Shown here: one piece after another, positions 7,680 through 16,688 of the stretch
Numbering within the stretch: the first letter of the stretch is position 1
Layout of the letters: each line of letters opens with the position of its first letter
DNA from: Alkaliphilus flagellatus
GTDB taxonomy: Bacteria > Bacillota > Clostridia > Peptostreptococcales > Natronincolaceae
Length of the DNA stretch: 64,000 nt
Direction: 5' to 3'
Assembly (NCBI RefSeq): GCF_018919215.1
Contig: NZ_JAHLQK010000002.1
Span: forward strand, 248,001 to 312,000
Program-made: the position numbers and the translations under genes
Notes under the pieces: model-generated
What the model was told of the DNA's origin: nothing
Database searches by the model: none
What the model saw: only the letters and a program-made list of their open reading frames with translations

Positions 7680-9812
7680 ATGAAAAGGGGCGTATGGGTA
7701 ATGAGATCAATTAAATCGAGAATGCTTATAAGTATTTTATCAATTGTTTTAGTAATATTCACATCAATTATCGGATTTTTTACATTTAAATTCAATAGTA
7801 TAGAAGAAAAAAATGCCATAGATTATGTAGAAGCAGTAACAGAAAAATATGTAGAGTTAGTGCAAAGCGAATTAGAAGATGCATTGACTATTGCTGAAAC
7901 AATATCTAATGCATTTGAAGGAATGAAACAAAGTGGAAATATCGATAGAGCTACAATGAATGAAATTATGAAAAACACTATAAATAAAAATATAAACTTA
8001 GTAGGAGTATGGACAAATTGGGAGCCAAATGCTTTAGATGGGAAAGATAGTGAATATGCAAACACTAATTATCATGATCATACAGGAAGATTTAACCCTT
8101 ACTGGAATAGAGGGAGTGGTACAGTTGTTCTTGAGCAAGGTGCAGATACATATGATAATTTAGATGAGAATGGATTATGGTATCAAACTTCTAAAAACTC
8201 AAAACAATCAGCAGTTTTAAAACCTTTTACTTACAAGCTGCAAGGAAAAGATGTTACTTTAGTTTCTGTTACGTCTCCTGTTATTTATAATGATGAGGTT
8301 GTAGGAGTTGTGGGAGTAGATATTTCTTTAGATAGATTACAAGAGCTTATATCAGGTATAGCCTTATATGATAGTGGATATGCTCAATTGGTTACTGAAG
8401 AAGGGCTAATTGTAGGACACAAAGATAAAGAGCGTATTGGAAAAAATATATTTGAACTATTAGACAGTGAGGAAATCAAGCAAGCTATATCTAATGGAGA
8501 ACAATTGATATTGGAAGAAAATATTTCTTTTAATGAAGAAAAGCAAATTTTAATATTGGACCCTGTAATGACTGATAAAACAGACTTTAAATGGTCTTTT
8601 ATATCTGTTATACCTCAAGATGAAATATATAAGGAATTAAATAAATTTATAACTATAGCTATTATTGTAAGTGGTATAGGAATTCTAATATTAATAGGGT
8701 TTATTTTAATTATTACACAATCTATATCGAGGCCAATTGTAGATGTATCCCAATCCATTAAAAAACTATCTAATTTTGATCTAAGTATTGATAAAAATAG
8801 TAAATCAAAACAATATTCAAATAGAAAAGACGAAATAGGACTTATGTCTAAATCTTTAGAAACCATGCAGGAAAATTTCATTAGTTTAATTAAAAGTGTT
8901 TCAGATACTTCCCACCAGGTAGCTTCTTCTTCTCAAGAGCTAACAGCTATTATTGAACAATCATTTATGGCTTCGGAGGAAATAGCGAGAGCAATTGATG
9001 GAATAGCTAGGGCAACTAATGAACAAGCTAATGACACAGAAATAGGAGCAGGAGAAGTTGATATATTAGGAAAAGAAATAGAAAGCAATAAAGAAGGTGT
9101 AAATAGATTAAGCAACGCTGCAAATGAAGTAGATAGTTTAAAAAATGATGGAATTAAAATTGTGGAAGATCTTGTTGAAAAAACTAAGGCTAGTAATAGC
9201 TCTGTTACTGAAATATCTGAAATTATAATAAATGCTAATCAAAGTGCAGAGAAAATTGAAAATGCCAGTCAAATGATAAAAAGCATTGCAGAGCAAACAA
9301 ATTTATTGGCTTTAAATGCAGCTATAGAAGCAGCCAGAGCAGGTGAAGCTGGTAGAGGATTTGCAGTTGTTGCAGATGAAATAAGAAAACTGGCAGATGA
9401 ATCTAACAGGTTTGCAGGAGAAATAACTATAGCCATAGAGGATTTAACAGATAAGACAGAGTATGCAGTTGGCACAATGCAGGAAGTTAGTCAAATAATA
9501 AAACTTCAAACGGATAGCGTAGCAATAACAAGCACGAAATTTAATGGGATTGCTTTTGCTATTGAAAATGTAAAAGAAGCAATAGAATCTATTATTCAAT
9601 CAGGATTAAAAATGGAAAATAAAAAGGAAGAGATTATAGGAGTAATACAGAGCTTATCGGCTATATCTGAGGAAAATGCAGCTACCACAGAAGAAGTATC
9701 CGCTTCTGTAGAGGAACAAGCTTCATCTATGGCAGAGATTTCAAATGCCAGTGAGGCCTTATCAAAACTAGCAGAAGAAATGCAAGATGGTATTGCTAAA
9801 TTTAAATATTAG
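7680..9812 (+). CDS. Methyl-accepting chemotaxis protein with extracellular dCache-like sensor
   Basis: A 710-residue transmembrane receptor. The first membrane helix is at about 12-34, an extracellular ligand domain with double-Cache features ([20 protein letters not shown]) at about 40-320, the second helix at about 322-346, then HAMP and a cytoplasmic signalling domain. The conserved hairpin tip reads [20 protein letters not shown]. It transmits ligand binding to CheA. The start may instead be ATG 7701, which begins the usual [13 protein letters not shown] lead; both have weak purine-rich sites. It lies after the microcompartment terminator, so a functional link to that substrate is only possible. 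Confidence 0.92.
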   Translation: MKRGVWVMRSIKSRMLISILSIVLVIFTSIIGFFTFKFNSIEEKNAIDYVEAVTEKYVELVQSELEDALTIAETISNAFEGMKQSGNIDRATMNEIMKNTINKNINLVGVWTNWEPNALDGKDSEYANTNYHDHTGRFNPYWNRGSGTVVLEQGADTYDNLDENGLWYQTSKNSKQSAVLKPFTYKLQGKDVTLVSVTSPVIYNDEVVGVVGVDISLDRLQELISGIALYDSGYAQLVTEEGLIVGHKDKERIGKNIFELLDSEEIKQAISNGEQLILEENISFNEEKQILILDPVMTDKTDFKWSFISVIPQDEIYKELNKFITIAIIVSGIGILILIGFILIITQSISRPIVDVSQSIKKLSNFDLSIDKNSKSKQYSNRKDEIGLMSKSLETMQENFISLIKSVSDTSHQVASSSQELTAIIEQSFMASEEIARAIDGIARATNEQANDTEIGAGEVDILGKEIESNKEGVNRLSNAANEVDSLKNDGIKIVEDLVEKTKASNSSVTEISEIIINANQSAEKIENASQMIKSIAEQTNLLALNAAIEAARAGEAGRGFAVVADEIRKLADESNRFAGEITIAIEDLTDKTEYAVGTMQEVSQIIKLQTDSVAITSTKFNGIAFAIENVKEAIESIIQSGLKMENKKEEIIGVIQSLSAISEENAATTEEVSASVEEQASSMAEISNASEALSKLAEEMQDGIAKFKY

Positions 9813-9924
9813 ATAATATGGAATCTAGGCGTATACCAGTACTTCTTTACACTTGATAACTTTGTAGATAATTTATCAAATTTATATTATAATTATAATA
9901 TAAATTAATAAAAAGAGGTGCTTT

Positions 9925-10674
9925 ATGAGAAAAAAGGTAGTTTTATCATTATCTTTATGTAGCATACTTATTTTTACTTGTGTGTATTCTCAAGACAAGG
10001 CAGATTCAAAAGTAAGTGTTCAAGCGGATAAAGAAAACGTTGCATACTTACAGGAAAGTTCTAATGATACTAATAGACTTAAAGATGAACTTATTACTGA
10101 AATTGAAAAAGAAAACACCTCTCTACTTAAGGAAAATAAAGAGTTGAGGGAAGAATTAAGTAGACTTAAAAAGCAATTTAACTATATAAAAGAAAATAAT
10201 GATGCAAAATTTTATGGGCATACTATTTATTTTACATTAAATAAAAGATATCATTCAATGTTTAGGGAAAACTCTTGGAAAGATGGTACTAAGTTTACAG
10301 TTAGTGGAAAAATTTATTCTCAAGGTATAGGTTTTGATAGAGCAGATAATGAAGATAGAAGTTATTATTTTGCAAAGCTATATAATGAAGATATGGCATA
10401 TTCAAAACTAACTGGATATATTGGCATAGACGATTTAGCAAAGGATCTATCCGACTCTGAAGTTACTTTTACCGTATTCAACAATGATGATGTTATAAAG
10501 TGTAATAACGAGTTTTATGGAGATGTGCTTTATAAGACCAAATTTAAGAAATCAGATGGATTACAGAAAATAGATATTAATTTAAAGGGAGCTAATAATA
10601 TTATAGTAGAGTTTTCTGTGGAACAAAGTAGCAATTTGAATTATTTCGTTTTACTAGAGCCTAAATTAAAATAA
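9925..10674 (+). CDS. Secreted protein with coiled coil and NPCBM-like domain
   Basis: A 249-residue exported protein. The N-terminal signal sequence (about 1-22) is MRKKVVLSLSLCSILIFTC; the Cys is not in a good lipobox. A coiled coil (about 50-90, ENTSLLKENKELREELSRLK) is followed by a domain (95-249) resembling the NPCBM carbohydrate-binding family: the KIYSQGIGFDRA, TGYIGIDD, TFTVFNNDD and INLKGANNIIVEF blocks occur in the expected order. It probably binds a surface glycan; no catalytic motif is visible. It has its own RBS (AGAGGTG) and terminator, so is likely monocistronic. The NPCBM call is by pattern recognition. Confidence 0.65.
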   Translation: MRKKVVLSLSLCSILIFTCVYSQDKADSKVSVQADKENVAYLQESSNDTNRLKDELITEIEKENTSLLKENKELREELSRLKKQFNYIKENNDAKFYGHTIYFTLNKRYHSMFRENSWKDGTKFTVSGKIYSQGIGFDRADNEDRSYYFAKLYNEDMAYSKLTGYIGIDDLAKDLSDSEVTFTVFNNDDVIKCNNEFYGDVLYKTKFKKSDGLQKIDINLKGANNIIVEFSVEQSSNLNYFVLLEPKLK

Positions 10675-10699
10675 TTATGTTTATCAATAAAGGATATAG

Positions 10700-10730
10700 A
10701 AAACCTCACTAAGTAATAGCGAGGTTTTTT
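10700..10730. terminator. Hairpin terminator between NPCBM gene and arginase remnant
   Basis: AAACCTC (10701-10707) pairs with GAGGTTT (10721-10727), followed by a T-run on the plus strand and an A-rich run on the other side. It can serve the plus-strand gene and formerly the minus-strand arginase, whose stop is at 10734-10736. Confidence 0.75.
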
Positions 10731-10733
10731 ATA

Positions 10734-10980
10734 TTACAGATATTTAAAAGTATGGTCAAGCAGCTCCATGCAGGTTTTAACAGTTATTCCAGATTCGTCA
10801 TCTAGTGTAGGATTAATTCTACAAAGTCCATTGAAGTTACAAATCTTTCTTTTAATAATTTTTCAATTGTAAATTTACCTTCATCTAAAGTAAAACCGTT
10901 AGGCTCAGGTGTTCCTGTACCTGGCACAAGGGAAGGAGCTAAAACATCTATATCAAAGCTTAAGTGAACCCCATCTCTAA
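10734..10980 (-). pseudogene. Arginase remnant, C-terminal part, frameshifted
   Basis: On the minus strand this encodes DGVHLSFDIDVLAPSLVPGT, the arginase C-terminal metal-binding block (SFDxDxLDP type), then TSMDFVEL. A missing A near 10812 shifts the frame; in the next frame the family-typical end N-P-T-L-D-D-E-S-G-I-T-V-K-T is read through to the TAA at 10734-10736. Upstream homology stops abruptly at about 10980, where an inverted repeat begins. The N-terminal part of what is probably the same gene lies at 22745-23004, about 12 kb away on the same strand. It is not functional as it stands. Confidence 0.75.
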
Positions 10981-11010
10981 AAAGCATTGGGGACGATTTT
11001 TTTTGATTGC
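10981..11010. repeat. Left copy of a GGGGACG inverted repeat at the island edge
   Basis: The first 15 bases, AAAGCATTGGGGACG (10981-10995), are the exact reverse complement of 22204-22218. The following T-rich bases also match the other copy with a few differences, so about 25 of 30 positions pair. The GGGGACGGTTC-type core recalls dispersed elements mobilised by REP-associated or IS200-like transposases in Clostridia. It abuts the breakpoint of the arginase remnant exactly. Confidence 0.7.
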
Positions 11011-11143
11011 TATTTTTTATATTTGTATTTAAAAAATATATAGATAGGGACTTAGATATAGATATATCTAATGATAAAGATTGGTACAAGTATGTTATAT
11101 TGTTAATATAATAACTACCTATATAGTCTATGGAGGCTTAAAA

Positions 11144-12295
11144 ATGTATAATTTACCTAAAATGTTTAATGAATATGACGAAGCAAGACAAAAAGGGTTT
11201 ATAAAAGTAAAAGATTATAAAGAACAAGGTAGGAAGATAGTAGGCACATTTTGCACTTATACTCCAAAAGAAATAATTGAGGCGGCAGGTGCTATCTCTG
11301 TAAGTTTATGTGGTACTAGTGAAGAACCTATACAAGATGCAGAGAGGGATTTGCCTAGAAATCTTTGTCCTTTAATTAAATCAAGTTATGGATTTGCTAT
11401 AACTGATAAGTGCCCTTATTTTTACTTTTCAGATTTAATAGTTGGAGAAACTACATGTGATGGAAAGAAAAAGATGTATGAATTACTGGGAAAATTAAAA
11501 TCTATGTATGTGATGCAGCTCCCTCAAAACAATAAAGATGAAGAATCTTTAAATCTATGGAAAAAGGAAGTAATAAAGCTAAAGGAACGCTTAGAAAGTG
11601 AGTTCGGAGCAGATATAACTATAGAAAAGTTAAAACAAGCGATAAAACTTGTAAATGAGGAGCGAAGAGCAAAAGAGGAGTTTTATGGATTAGGCAAATT
11701 ATGTCCACCACCAATGACCGGCCTAGAGATGCAAAAGGTTTTATATGGTTCTCAGTTTAAAATGGATATAAGAGAAAGCATAGAGAATCTAAGAGAACTT
11801 ACGGACAAAATTAAAAAAGAATATGAATCAGGCAAGACTAATGCGTCTAAAGATGCACCAAGAATACTAATAACAGGTTGTCCTATAGGTGGTGCTTCTG
11901 AAAAGGTTATAAAATCTATAGAAGATAATGGTGGAGTAGTAGTATGTTATGAAAATTGCGGAGGAGTTAAAGCTACATACACAAAAGTTGACGAAGAGAA
12001 AGATCCTATAGATGCAATAGCAGAAAAATATTTGAGTATACCATGTTCAGTAATGTCCCCTAATGAAGATAGACTTAACCTGATTTCGGAAATAATCCAT
12101 GAGTATAAGATAGACGGAGTGGTAGAAGTAATCCTTCAAGCTTGTCATACTTATAATATTGAAAGCTATTCTGTAAAGAAATTTGTTACAGAAGAGAAAA
12201 ACACACCTTATATAAGTATAGAAACAGACTATTCTCAGAATGATATGGGGCAAATTGGAATAAGAGTAGGAACATTTATAGAAATGATGTCTTAA
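11144..12295 (+). CDS. Double-cubane-cluster protein / 2-hydroxyacyl-CoA dehydratase D-subunit family (YjiM-like)
   Basis: A 383-residue protein, the same length as E. coli YjiM. Family cysteines are at 37 (GTFCTYTP), 56, 75 (LCPLIKS), 90 (DKCPYFYF) and 105 (GETTCDGKKK). Residues 240-383 hold ILITGCPIGGASEK and LQACHTYNIES. Members bind a double-cubane Fe-S cluster and act as strong reductants after ATP-driven activation by a YjiL/HgdC-type ATPase. No activator gene is adjacent. ATG 11144 follows TGGAGGC; the reading frame upstream is open to 11081 but not family-like. It is the first gene inside the segment bounded by the inverted repeat. Confidence 0.8.
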   Translation: MYNLPKMFNEYDEARQKGFIKVKDYKEQGRKIVGTFCTYTPKEIIEAAGAISVSLCGTSEEPIQDAERDLPRNLCPLIKSSYGFAITDKCPYFYFSDLIVGETTCDGKKKMYELLGKLKSMYVMQLPQNNKDEESLNLWKKEVIKLKERLESEFGADITIEKLKQAIKLVNEERRAKEEFYGLGKLCPPPMTGLEMQKVLYGSQFKMDIRESIENLRELTDKIKKEYESGKTNASKDAPRILITGCPIGGASEKVIKSIEDNGGVVVCYENCGGVKATYTKVDEEKDPIDAIAEKYLSIPCSVMSPNEDRLNLISEIIHEYKIDGVVEVILQACHTYNIESYSVKKFVTEEKNTPYISIETDYSQNDMGQIGIRVGTFIEMMS

Positions 12296-12323
12296 AAAAG
12301 GGTAGTATTAGAGGGAGAATTAT

Positions 12324-13130
12324 ATGAATACAAATCAAAAATTATTTTTATTTTTTCTAGTAATATGCATCATAGGAATTGGATCTATTTTTATTCTACC
12401 TAAAGAAGAATATGTTGCAAATACAGATATGCGTCTAAGAATTGGAGCTGGAGATGATATTACAGGATTACTTCTACAGCAGATCATGAGAACAAGTAAT
12501 AATATGGGGAGAGAGAATCTCATCAAGGGAGAGGCTCAAAAAAGGATTTTTGAGGACTTTACTTTTAAGGATTGCTGAAGTAACACAGCACAATGGGCCT
12601 TGAGCTCAGAAGAAATCGATATGGCCTTTTATTGTAACCATATAGCTTTGCATTTAGTACGTTCTAGTGATGACTTTGAAATTTATGCACCAGTCATTAT
12701 GAATGGTGAAATTATTGCCTATAATAAGGAACTGGATAATATGTACAAGCTAGGTATGGGCCAAAAGAGAGAACATTTACATAAAGTCTCTAAGGAGAGT
12801 TATCCACAGATTCAAGAGATTTTGGAGATGCAACCTATATCCTTGCCGTATTCTTTGGAAGAAGGACAAATAGATGGTGCAGTTATGGATGTAACTGAGG
12901 CAGCCTTATTGCCAAAATTCAATTTTGCATCCCTTTCAGAAAATGACTATGTTTCTTTTGTTCTAGTTGTTAGGAAGGATATTATAGATACCAGAGCTTT
13001 TAGAGATTTTTTAGATGTGTACAATAAGACAATAGAAGAGTTAAGCCAAACGGAAACGCTTATTACACACATGGGTATGACAAAGGAATTTTGGGATAAA
13101 GCAAAATTAAAATTTCTAAGTTTGGAATAG
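12324..13130 (+). CDS. saoB: Substrate-binding-like selenoprotein of the sao-type ABC transporter (in-frame TGA)
   Basis: The frame runs from ATG 12324 (RBS GAGGGAG) to TAG at 13128-13130, interrupted only by TGA at 12576-12578. Read as selenocysteine this gives 268 residues with Sec85 in FKDC-U-SNTAQWALSS. A membrane anchor or signal helix is at 7-27. Downstream sequence such as ALHLVRSSDDFEIYAPVIMN and GQIDGAVMDVTEAALLPKF looks like a periplasmic binding protein of the NitT/TauT class. About 20 bases after the TGA, CACAA-TGGGCC-TTGAG can form a small hairpin with GG in the loop, as bacterial SECIS elements do. It is 14 bases before the ATPase gene. The symbol follows my memory of the published sao naming and could belong to the other binding protein at 14948. 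Confidence 0.75.
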
Positions 13131-13144
13131 GAAAGGTGGATTAA

Positions 13145-14014
13145 ATGTCAATATCAATACAAGGAATAACTAAAGTTTTTCCCAACAGAAGAGATAAAAA
13201 GGCAAATAATATTGTATTACGAGATATCTCATTTGATGTGAGTGAAGGTGAATTTGTTTCCTTATTAGGTCCATCAGGTTGTGGAAAGACAACAACATTG
13301 ACAATTGTTGCAGGGTTTTTAAAGCATAATGGTGGGAATGTTTTTGTCAATGGGAAAGAGGTGAATAAACCAGGGCCGGATAGAGCTTTTGTGTTTCAAA
13401 ATTATGCCTTGTTTCCATGGATGAAGGTAAAAGAGAATATTATGTATCCTATGAAGCTGAGAGGTATACCAAAAAGAGAACGTGAGGAGAAACTAAAAAG
13501 TTTATTGGAGATGGCACAGCTTAAGGATTATGGAAACTATTATATTCATGAAGTATCAGGTGGCATGAAGCAAAGAATTGCTTTATTGCGAGCTTTAGCT
13601 TGTGACCCAGATATTTTGTTAATGGATGAACCCTTAGGTGCTGTTGATTTTCAAATGCGTCAATTACTTCAAATTCAATTAGAATCTATGTTGCAAGCAA
13701 ACAAGAAGACAACTCTTATGGTTACCCACGATGTTGATGAAGCTATCTATTTAAGTGACCGAGTTATTGTTATGTCAAGAGACCATGGAAAAATATTGGC
13801 TGATTTAAAAATTCAGCTTCCTAGACCTAGAGATAGAAAAAATGAAAAATACCATCAATATACTAATGAATTAACTGACATCTTAAGAACTGCACTAGAT
13901 GGTGATGTTAAAAATCAAGAAGATGAGCAATTGTTAGAATTTATTAATAAATCGAAACAAAAAGAGAGTACAAATAAATCTTATTCTCAAAAATCAGCTC
14001 TTCAAGGAAGATAA
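13145..14014 (+). CDS. saoA: ABC transporter ATP-binding protein (sao-type, NitT/TauT class)
   Basis: A 289-residue ABC ATPase. The Walker A motif GPSGCGKTT is at 42-50, the Q-loop VFQNYALFPW near 79-88, signature SGGMKQR near 138, Walker B DILLMDEPLG near 156 and the switch His in VTHDVDEA near 197. It belongs to the TauB/SsuB/NrtD group that energises binding-protein-dependent import. A charged tail of about 40 residues follows the core. It lies between two TGA-containing genes, the binding protein (14 bases upstream) and the permease (63 bases downstream). The substrate is unknown; context suggests a metal, organometal or selenium compound. Confidence 0.85.
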   Translation: MSISIQGITKVFPNRRDKKANNIVLRDISFDVSEGEFVSLLGPSGCGKTTTLTIVAGFLKHNGGNVFVNGKEVNKPGPDRAFVFQNYALFPWMKVKENIMYPMKLRGIPKREREEKLKSLLEMAQLKDYGNYYIHEVSGGMKQRIALLRALACDPDILLMDEPLGAVDFQMRQLLQIQLESMLQANKKTTLMVTHDVDEAIYLSDRVIVMSRDHGKILADLKIQLPRPRDRKNEKYHQYTNELTDILRTALDGDVKNQEDEQLLEFINKSKQKESTNKSYSQKSALQGR

Positions 14015-14077
14015 TAAATTTGATTTTAAATTAGATTTAAGACATATTTTGAAATGCTAGGAGGTGAGTAAATAAAA

Positions 14078-14905
14078 ATGAATGCACAACAGAAACAAGT
14101 TAATAGAATGGTGCACGCAACTAAAATGAAAGATAGACGTGCATGGAAAAACTTAAGTGGAAAGGACTTTAATTATCATACTCCCATAGCCATTATTATA
14201 CTAGGAATTATATGGATGATAGCAGCTAGAATTGTAAACAAACCATTTATTTTCCCTTCCCTAGAAAGTGTAATTGAAGCATTTTTTAAAGCGATTACAG
14301 ATTTATATGTATTGAGAAATATTGGAATTACCATGCGCCGAGTTATGACAGGTGTATTCTATGCATTTATCATAGGGTTACCTATTGGTATGATTATGGG
14401 GTATTCAAAAAGTATGTTACGAGCTTTTGCACCATTTATTAATTCACTTAGGCAAGTTCCAATTATGGCCTGGGTACCACTATCCATTATATGGTTCGGT
14501 CTTGGAGATGGACCAACAATTTTCATGATTGCATTTACTGGAATATTTACAGTTATTTTAAATACCATTGCTGGAGTCCAGGATATTAGTAAGGAATATT
14601 ATCATGCTGCTCGTAGTATGGGTGCAAGAACAATTGATATTATTAAAGACATTGTACTTCCTGGTTCTCTACCAGGAATCATCACAGGGATTAGATTAGC
14701 AATTGGTATGGGCTGGATGTCGGTTATCTGAGCGGAGTTCATTGCGACGAGTGCCGGGTTCGGTTACTGTATAGTAGAAGCTCAATCTAGAATGGAAACC
14801 CATACAATAATTGCGTATATGGTTATAGCTGGATTGATTGGATTTTCCATTGACAAGGTGATGCTATTAATTGAAAGTATGTTATTAAGATGGAAGGCAG
14901 ACTAG
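14078..14905 (+). CDS. saoP: ABC transporter permease selenoprotein (in-frame TGA)
   Basis: Reading through TGA at 14729-14731 gives a 275-residue BPD-type permease ending at TAG 14903-14905. The EAA loop EYYHAARSMGARTIDIIKDI is just before the TGA. Sec218 falls in GWMSVI-U-AEFIATSAGFGY, where SsuC/TauC proteins have a continuous helix and loop with Ala or Val. Without read-through the last conserved permease block and two helices would be lost. The 45 bases after TGA can form GTGCCG-GGTT-CGGTTAC, a hairpin with GGT(T) in the loop about 26 bases downstream, matching bacterial SECIS geometry. RBS AGGAGGTGAG precedes ATG 14078 by a longer than usual gap. Confidence 0.78.
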
Positions 14906-14947
14906 AAAGTATTTTTTAGACAGCAAAACTAGAGGGAGAGATTAACT

Positions 14948-16129
14948 ATGAAAAAAAGGGTGATTTTAACTATTCTTGCATTATCAATGATGCTAGCTGG
15001 TTGTACAGATAGCAGTCAACAAAGTGTTGTAATCGAAGATATTGGTTATGACCCTGCTGCAGAGGTAGTAAGGTATGAATTAGAAGAATTAAATGATGCA
15101 GACAAGGAATATGTTGTCCAGTTAGGATATAGAGATTGTGATCACATGGTGCCAGCTATTATAGGGGAAAAGGCAGGGATTTATGAAGCTTTAGGGCTTA
15201 ATGTTGTAGTTACAAAAACAGGTAAGATTATGGAAGCTATGTCCTCAGGAGAATTAGATGTAGGCTATCAAGGTATTGAAGGAGCTATTAATTCTGTTAA
15301 TCAGGGAGCACCACTATTTATGGCAGCAGCTAATCATTTAGGAGGATCTAGATACTTAGTTGTAAGCAATGACATTAAAGAACCAAAGGACTTAATAGGA
15401 AAAAAAATAGCTGTTGGATCTGGGGCAGAAGCAAAGCCAGAATGGCGAAAATGGGCTGAAGAGTTGGGCATTCCAGTTGAGTTAGAAAACTATGAAGTAG
15501 TGGATATGTCTGATAAGGATAAAGTTTTTGCATTAAAAGCAGGACAGCTAGATGCCTTTTCTGCCTGCGATCCTTATGGTTCTCTAGTAGAATTTGAAGG
15601 TTTTGGTCGTATTATGGCAACTGGTTGGGGTGCACATGTTTCAGAGGATATGGAAGAAGGCTGGGGAATATGCTGTATTTACGCTATGAACAATGATTTC
15701 CTAGAGGAACATCCAGAATTGGCGAAAAGATTAGTTCTTGCACATTCTCTTGCTATTAAATACTTGTATGAACATCCATACAATGCAGCTATGATGTTTG
15801 CTGATGGATTTGGAACAGTACCAGAAGTTGCACTAAAAACTGTGTATATGAAAACTGTTGCTGAAGGAAGAACAATTACATGGCAATTCTCAGAAGAAAA
15901 CTTAAATAATTATATTGATTACTTCTATGACTATGAAATTGCAGAAGATAATATTCCAAATATAAATGATATTGAAAAATTCATGTCAACAGATTTACTA
16001 GAAACATGTGGTATTGAAGATTTCGATACATTCATTGAAGAAACAAATATTGATAAGGAGTTTCCAGTTGGTATGAGCTATGACGATTGGCTAGCTAAGG
16101 CAAAAGCTATAGATGGTATTACAGAGTAG
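14948..16129 (+). CDS. Substrate-binding lipoprotein, NitT/TauT-like
   Basis: A 393-residue exported lipoprotein with lipobox MLAGC and acylated Cys19. The binding-protein body includes VQLGYRDCDHMVPAIIGEKA, EAMSSGELDVGYQGIEGAIN, LIGKKIAVGSGAEAKPEWRK and a Cys pair in GWGICCIYAMN. It is the second binding protein of the cluster, 42 bases after the permease and with a good RBS (AGAGGGAGAG). Cys residues in the probable ligand cleft (YRDCDH, FSACDP, GICC) would suit a thiophilic ligand; that is inference. A strong convergent terminator follows. Confidence 0.82.
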   Translation: MKKRVILTILALSMMLAGCTDSSQQSVVIEDIGYDPAAEVVRYELEELNDADKEYVVQLGYRDCDHMVPAIIGEKAGIYEALGLNVVVTKTGKIMEAMSSGELDVGYQGIEGAINSVNQGAPLFMAAANHLGGSRYLVVSNDIKEPKDLIGKKIAVGSGAEAKPEWRKWAEELGIPVELENYEVVDMSDKDKVFALKAGQLDAFSACDPYGSLVEFEGFGRIMATGWGAHVSEDMEEGWGICCIYAMNNDFLEEHPELAKRLVLAHSLAIKYLYEHPYNAAMMFADGFGTVPEVALKTVYMKTVAEGRTITWQFSEENLNNYIDYFYDYEIAEDNIPNINDIEKFMSTDLLETCGIEDFDTFIEETNIDKEFPVGMSYDDWLAKAKAIDGITE

Positions 16130-16160
16130 AAGTATAAGAAATAGTTAAAAATATGGCATA

Positions 16161-16204
16161 AATAAAGATGATGTAACAAAATATTTTGTTACATCATCTT
16201 TATT
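16161..16204. terminator. Bidirectional terminator between convergent sao-type operons
   Basis: Perfect 22-base inverted arms (AATAAAGATGATGTAACAAA and its complement) separate the plus-strand binding lipoprotein from the minus-strand Cys-Cys-COOH gene, with T-rich sequence on both sides. Confidence 0.9.
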
Positions 16205-16214
16205 ATTTTATAAG

Positions 16215-16685
16215 TTAACAACAATCTTCCATACCTTCCCCAAACAAATCTTTTAGCTCTGTATCATCAATTAACCTAAATATAGAGTAACCGAAATTCT
16301 CATCCTTTGAACCAGATATAATAATTTCTATTGGTCCAGTTTTATCGATATCCTTAAATTCTATTTTTAGGTTTTCTATTGGAGCAGGAATGTGGTCAGA
16401 TACCTGAAATCCATCTTCTTTATCTATAACTACAAGCATTGCATTTTTTCTTTTAGACTCATTATAGATTACCAGTAAGTCCTTACGTCCATCATCATTT
16501 AAGTCTTCATATCCACACTTTAAAACCTCATTGTTTGGAAAATTTTCTCTAAAGTATATAAGAAGTTCATTATCTGGCTCGACCCCTAGTGCCTCTACAG
16601 TATTACTTTTTTTTAGAGAAAAAGAATAGAGCCCTAATGAAAAAATTACAAGTATGATTAGTAGAGTTTTAAATTTTTTATTCAT
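16215..16685 (-). CDS. saoC: Exported Cys-Cys-COOH protein (SaoC-like)
   Basis: A 156-residue protein with an N-terminal membrane anchor or signal helix (about 5-25) and a soluble body (LKCGYEDLNDDGRKDLLVIY; an FG-GAP/EF-like Asp-rich loop). It ends exactly in E-D-C-C followed by TAA (16215-16217). A C-terminal vicinal Cys pair is the defining trait of the family I remember as Cys-Cys-COOH (seleno)protein SaoC; here both residues are Cys. The pair is well suited to soft metals. It is the last gene of the minus-strand operon, 3 bases after the permease gene. Confidence 0.8.
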   Translation of the reverse strand: MNKKFKTLLIILVIFSLGLYSFSLKKSNTVEALGVEPDNELLIYFRENFPNNEVLKCGYEDLNDDGRKDLLVIYNESKRKNAMLVVIDKEDGFQVSDHIPAPIENLKIEFKDIDKTGPIEIIISGSKDENFGYSIFRLIDDTELKDLFGEGMEDCC

Positions 16686-16688
16686 ATT

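Noticed and set aside
10802-11089. A complete 95-residue minus-strand gene
   Set aside because: Only its second half is arginase-like; the first half reads into the inverted repeat and unrelated AT-rich DNA, and a frameshift truncates the end.
12324-13130. Reading the in-frame TGAs as pseudogene stops
   Set aside because: Four genes in one locus each have exactly one TGA, never TAA or TAG, at sites next to Cys or at catalytic positions, with intact sequence and hairpins downstream. TGA is a normal stop elsewhere in the window (for example the gene ending at 20696), so a changed code is also unlikely.
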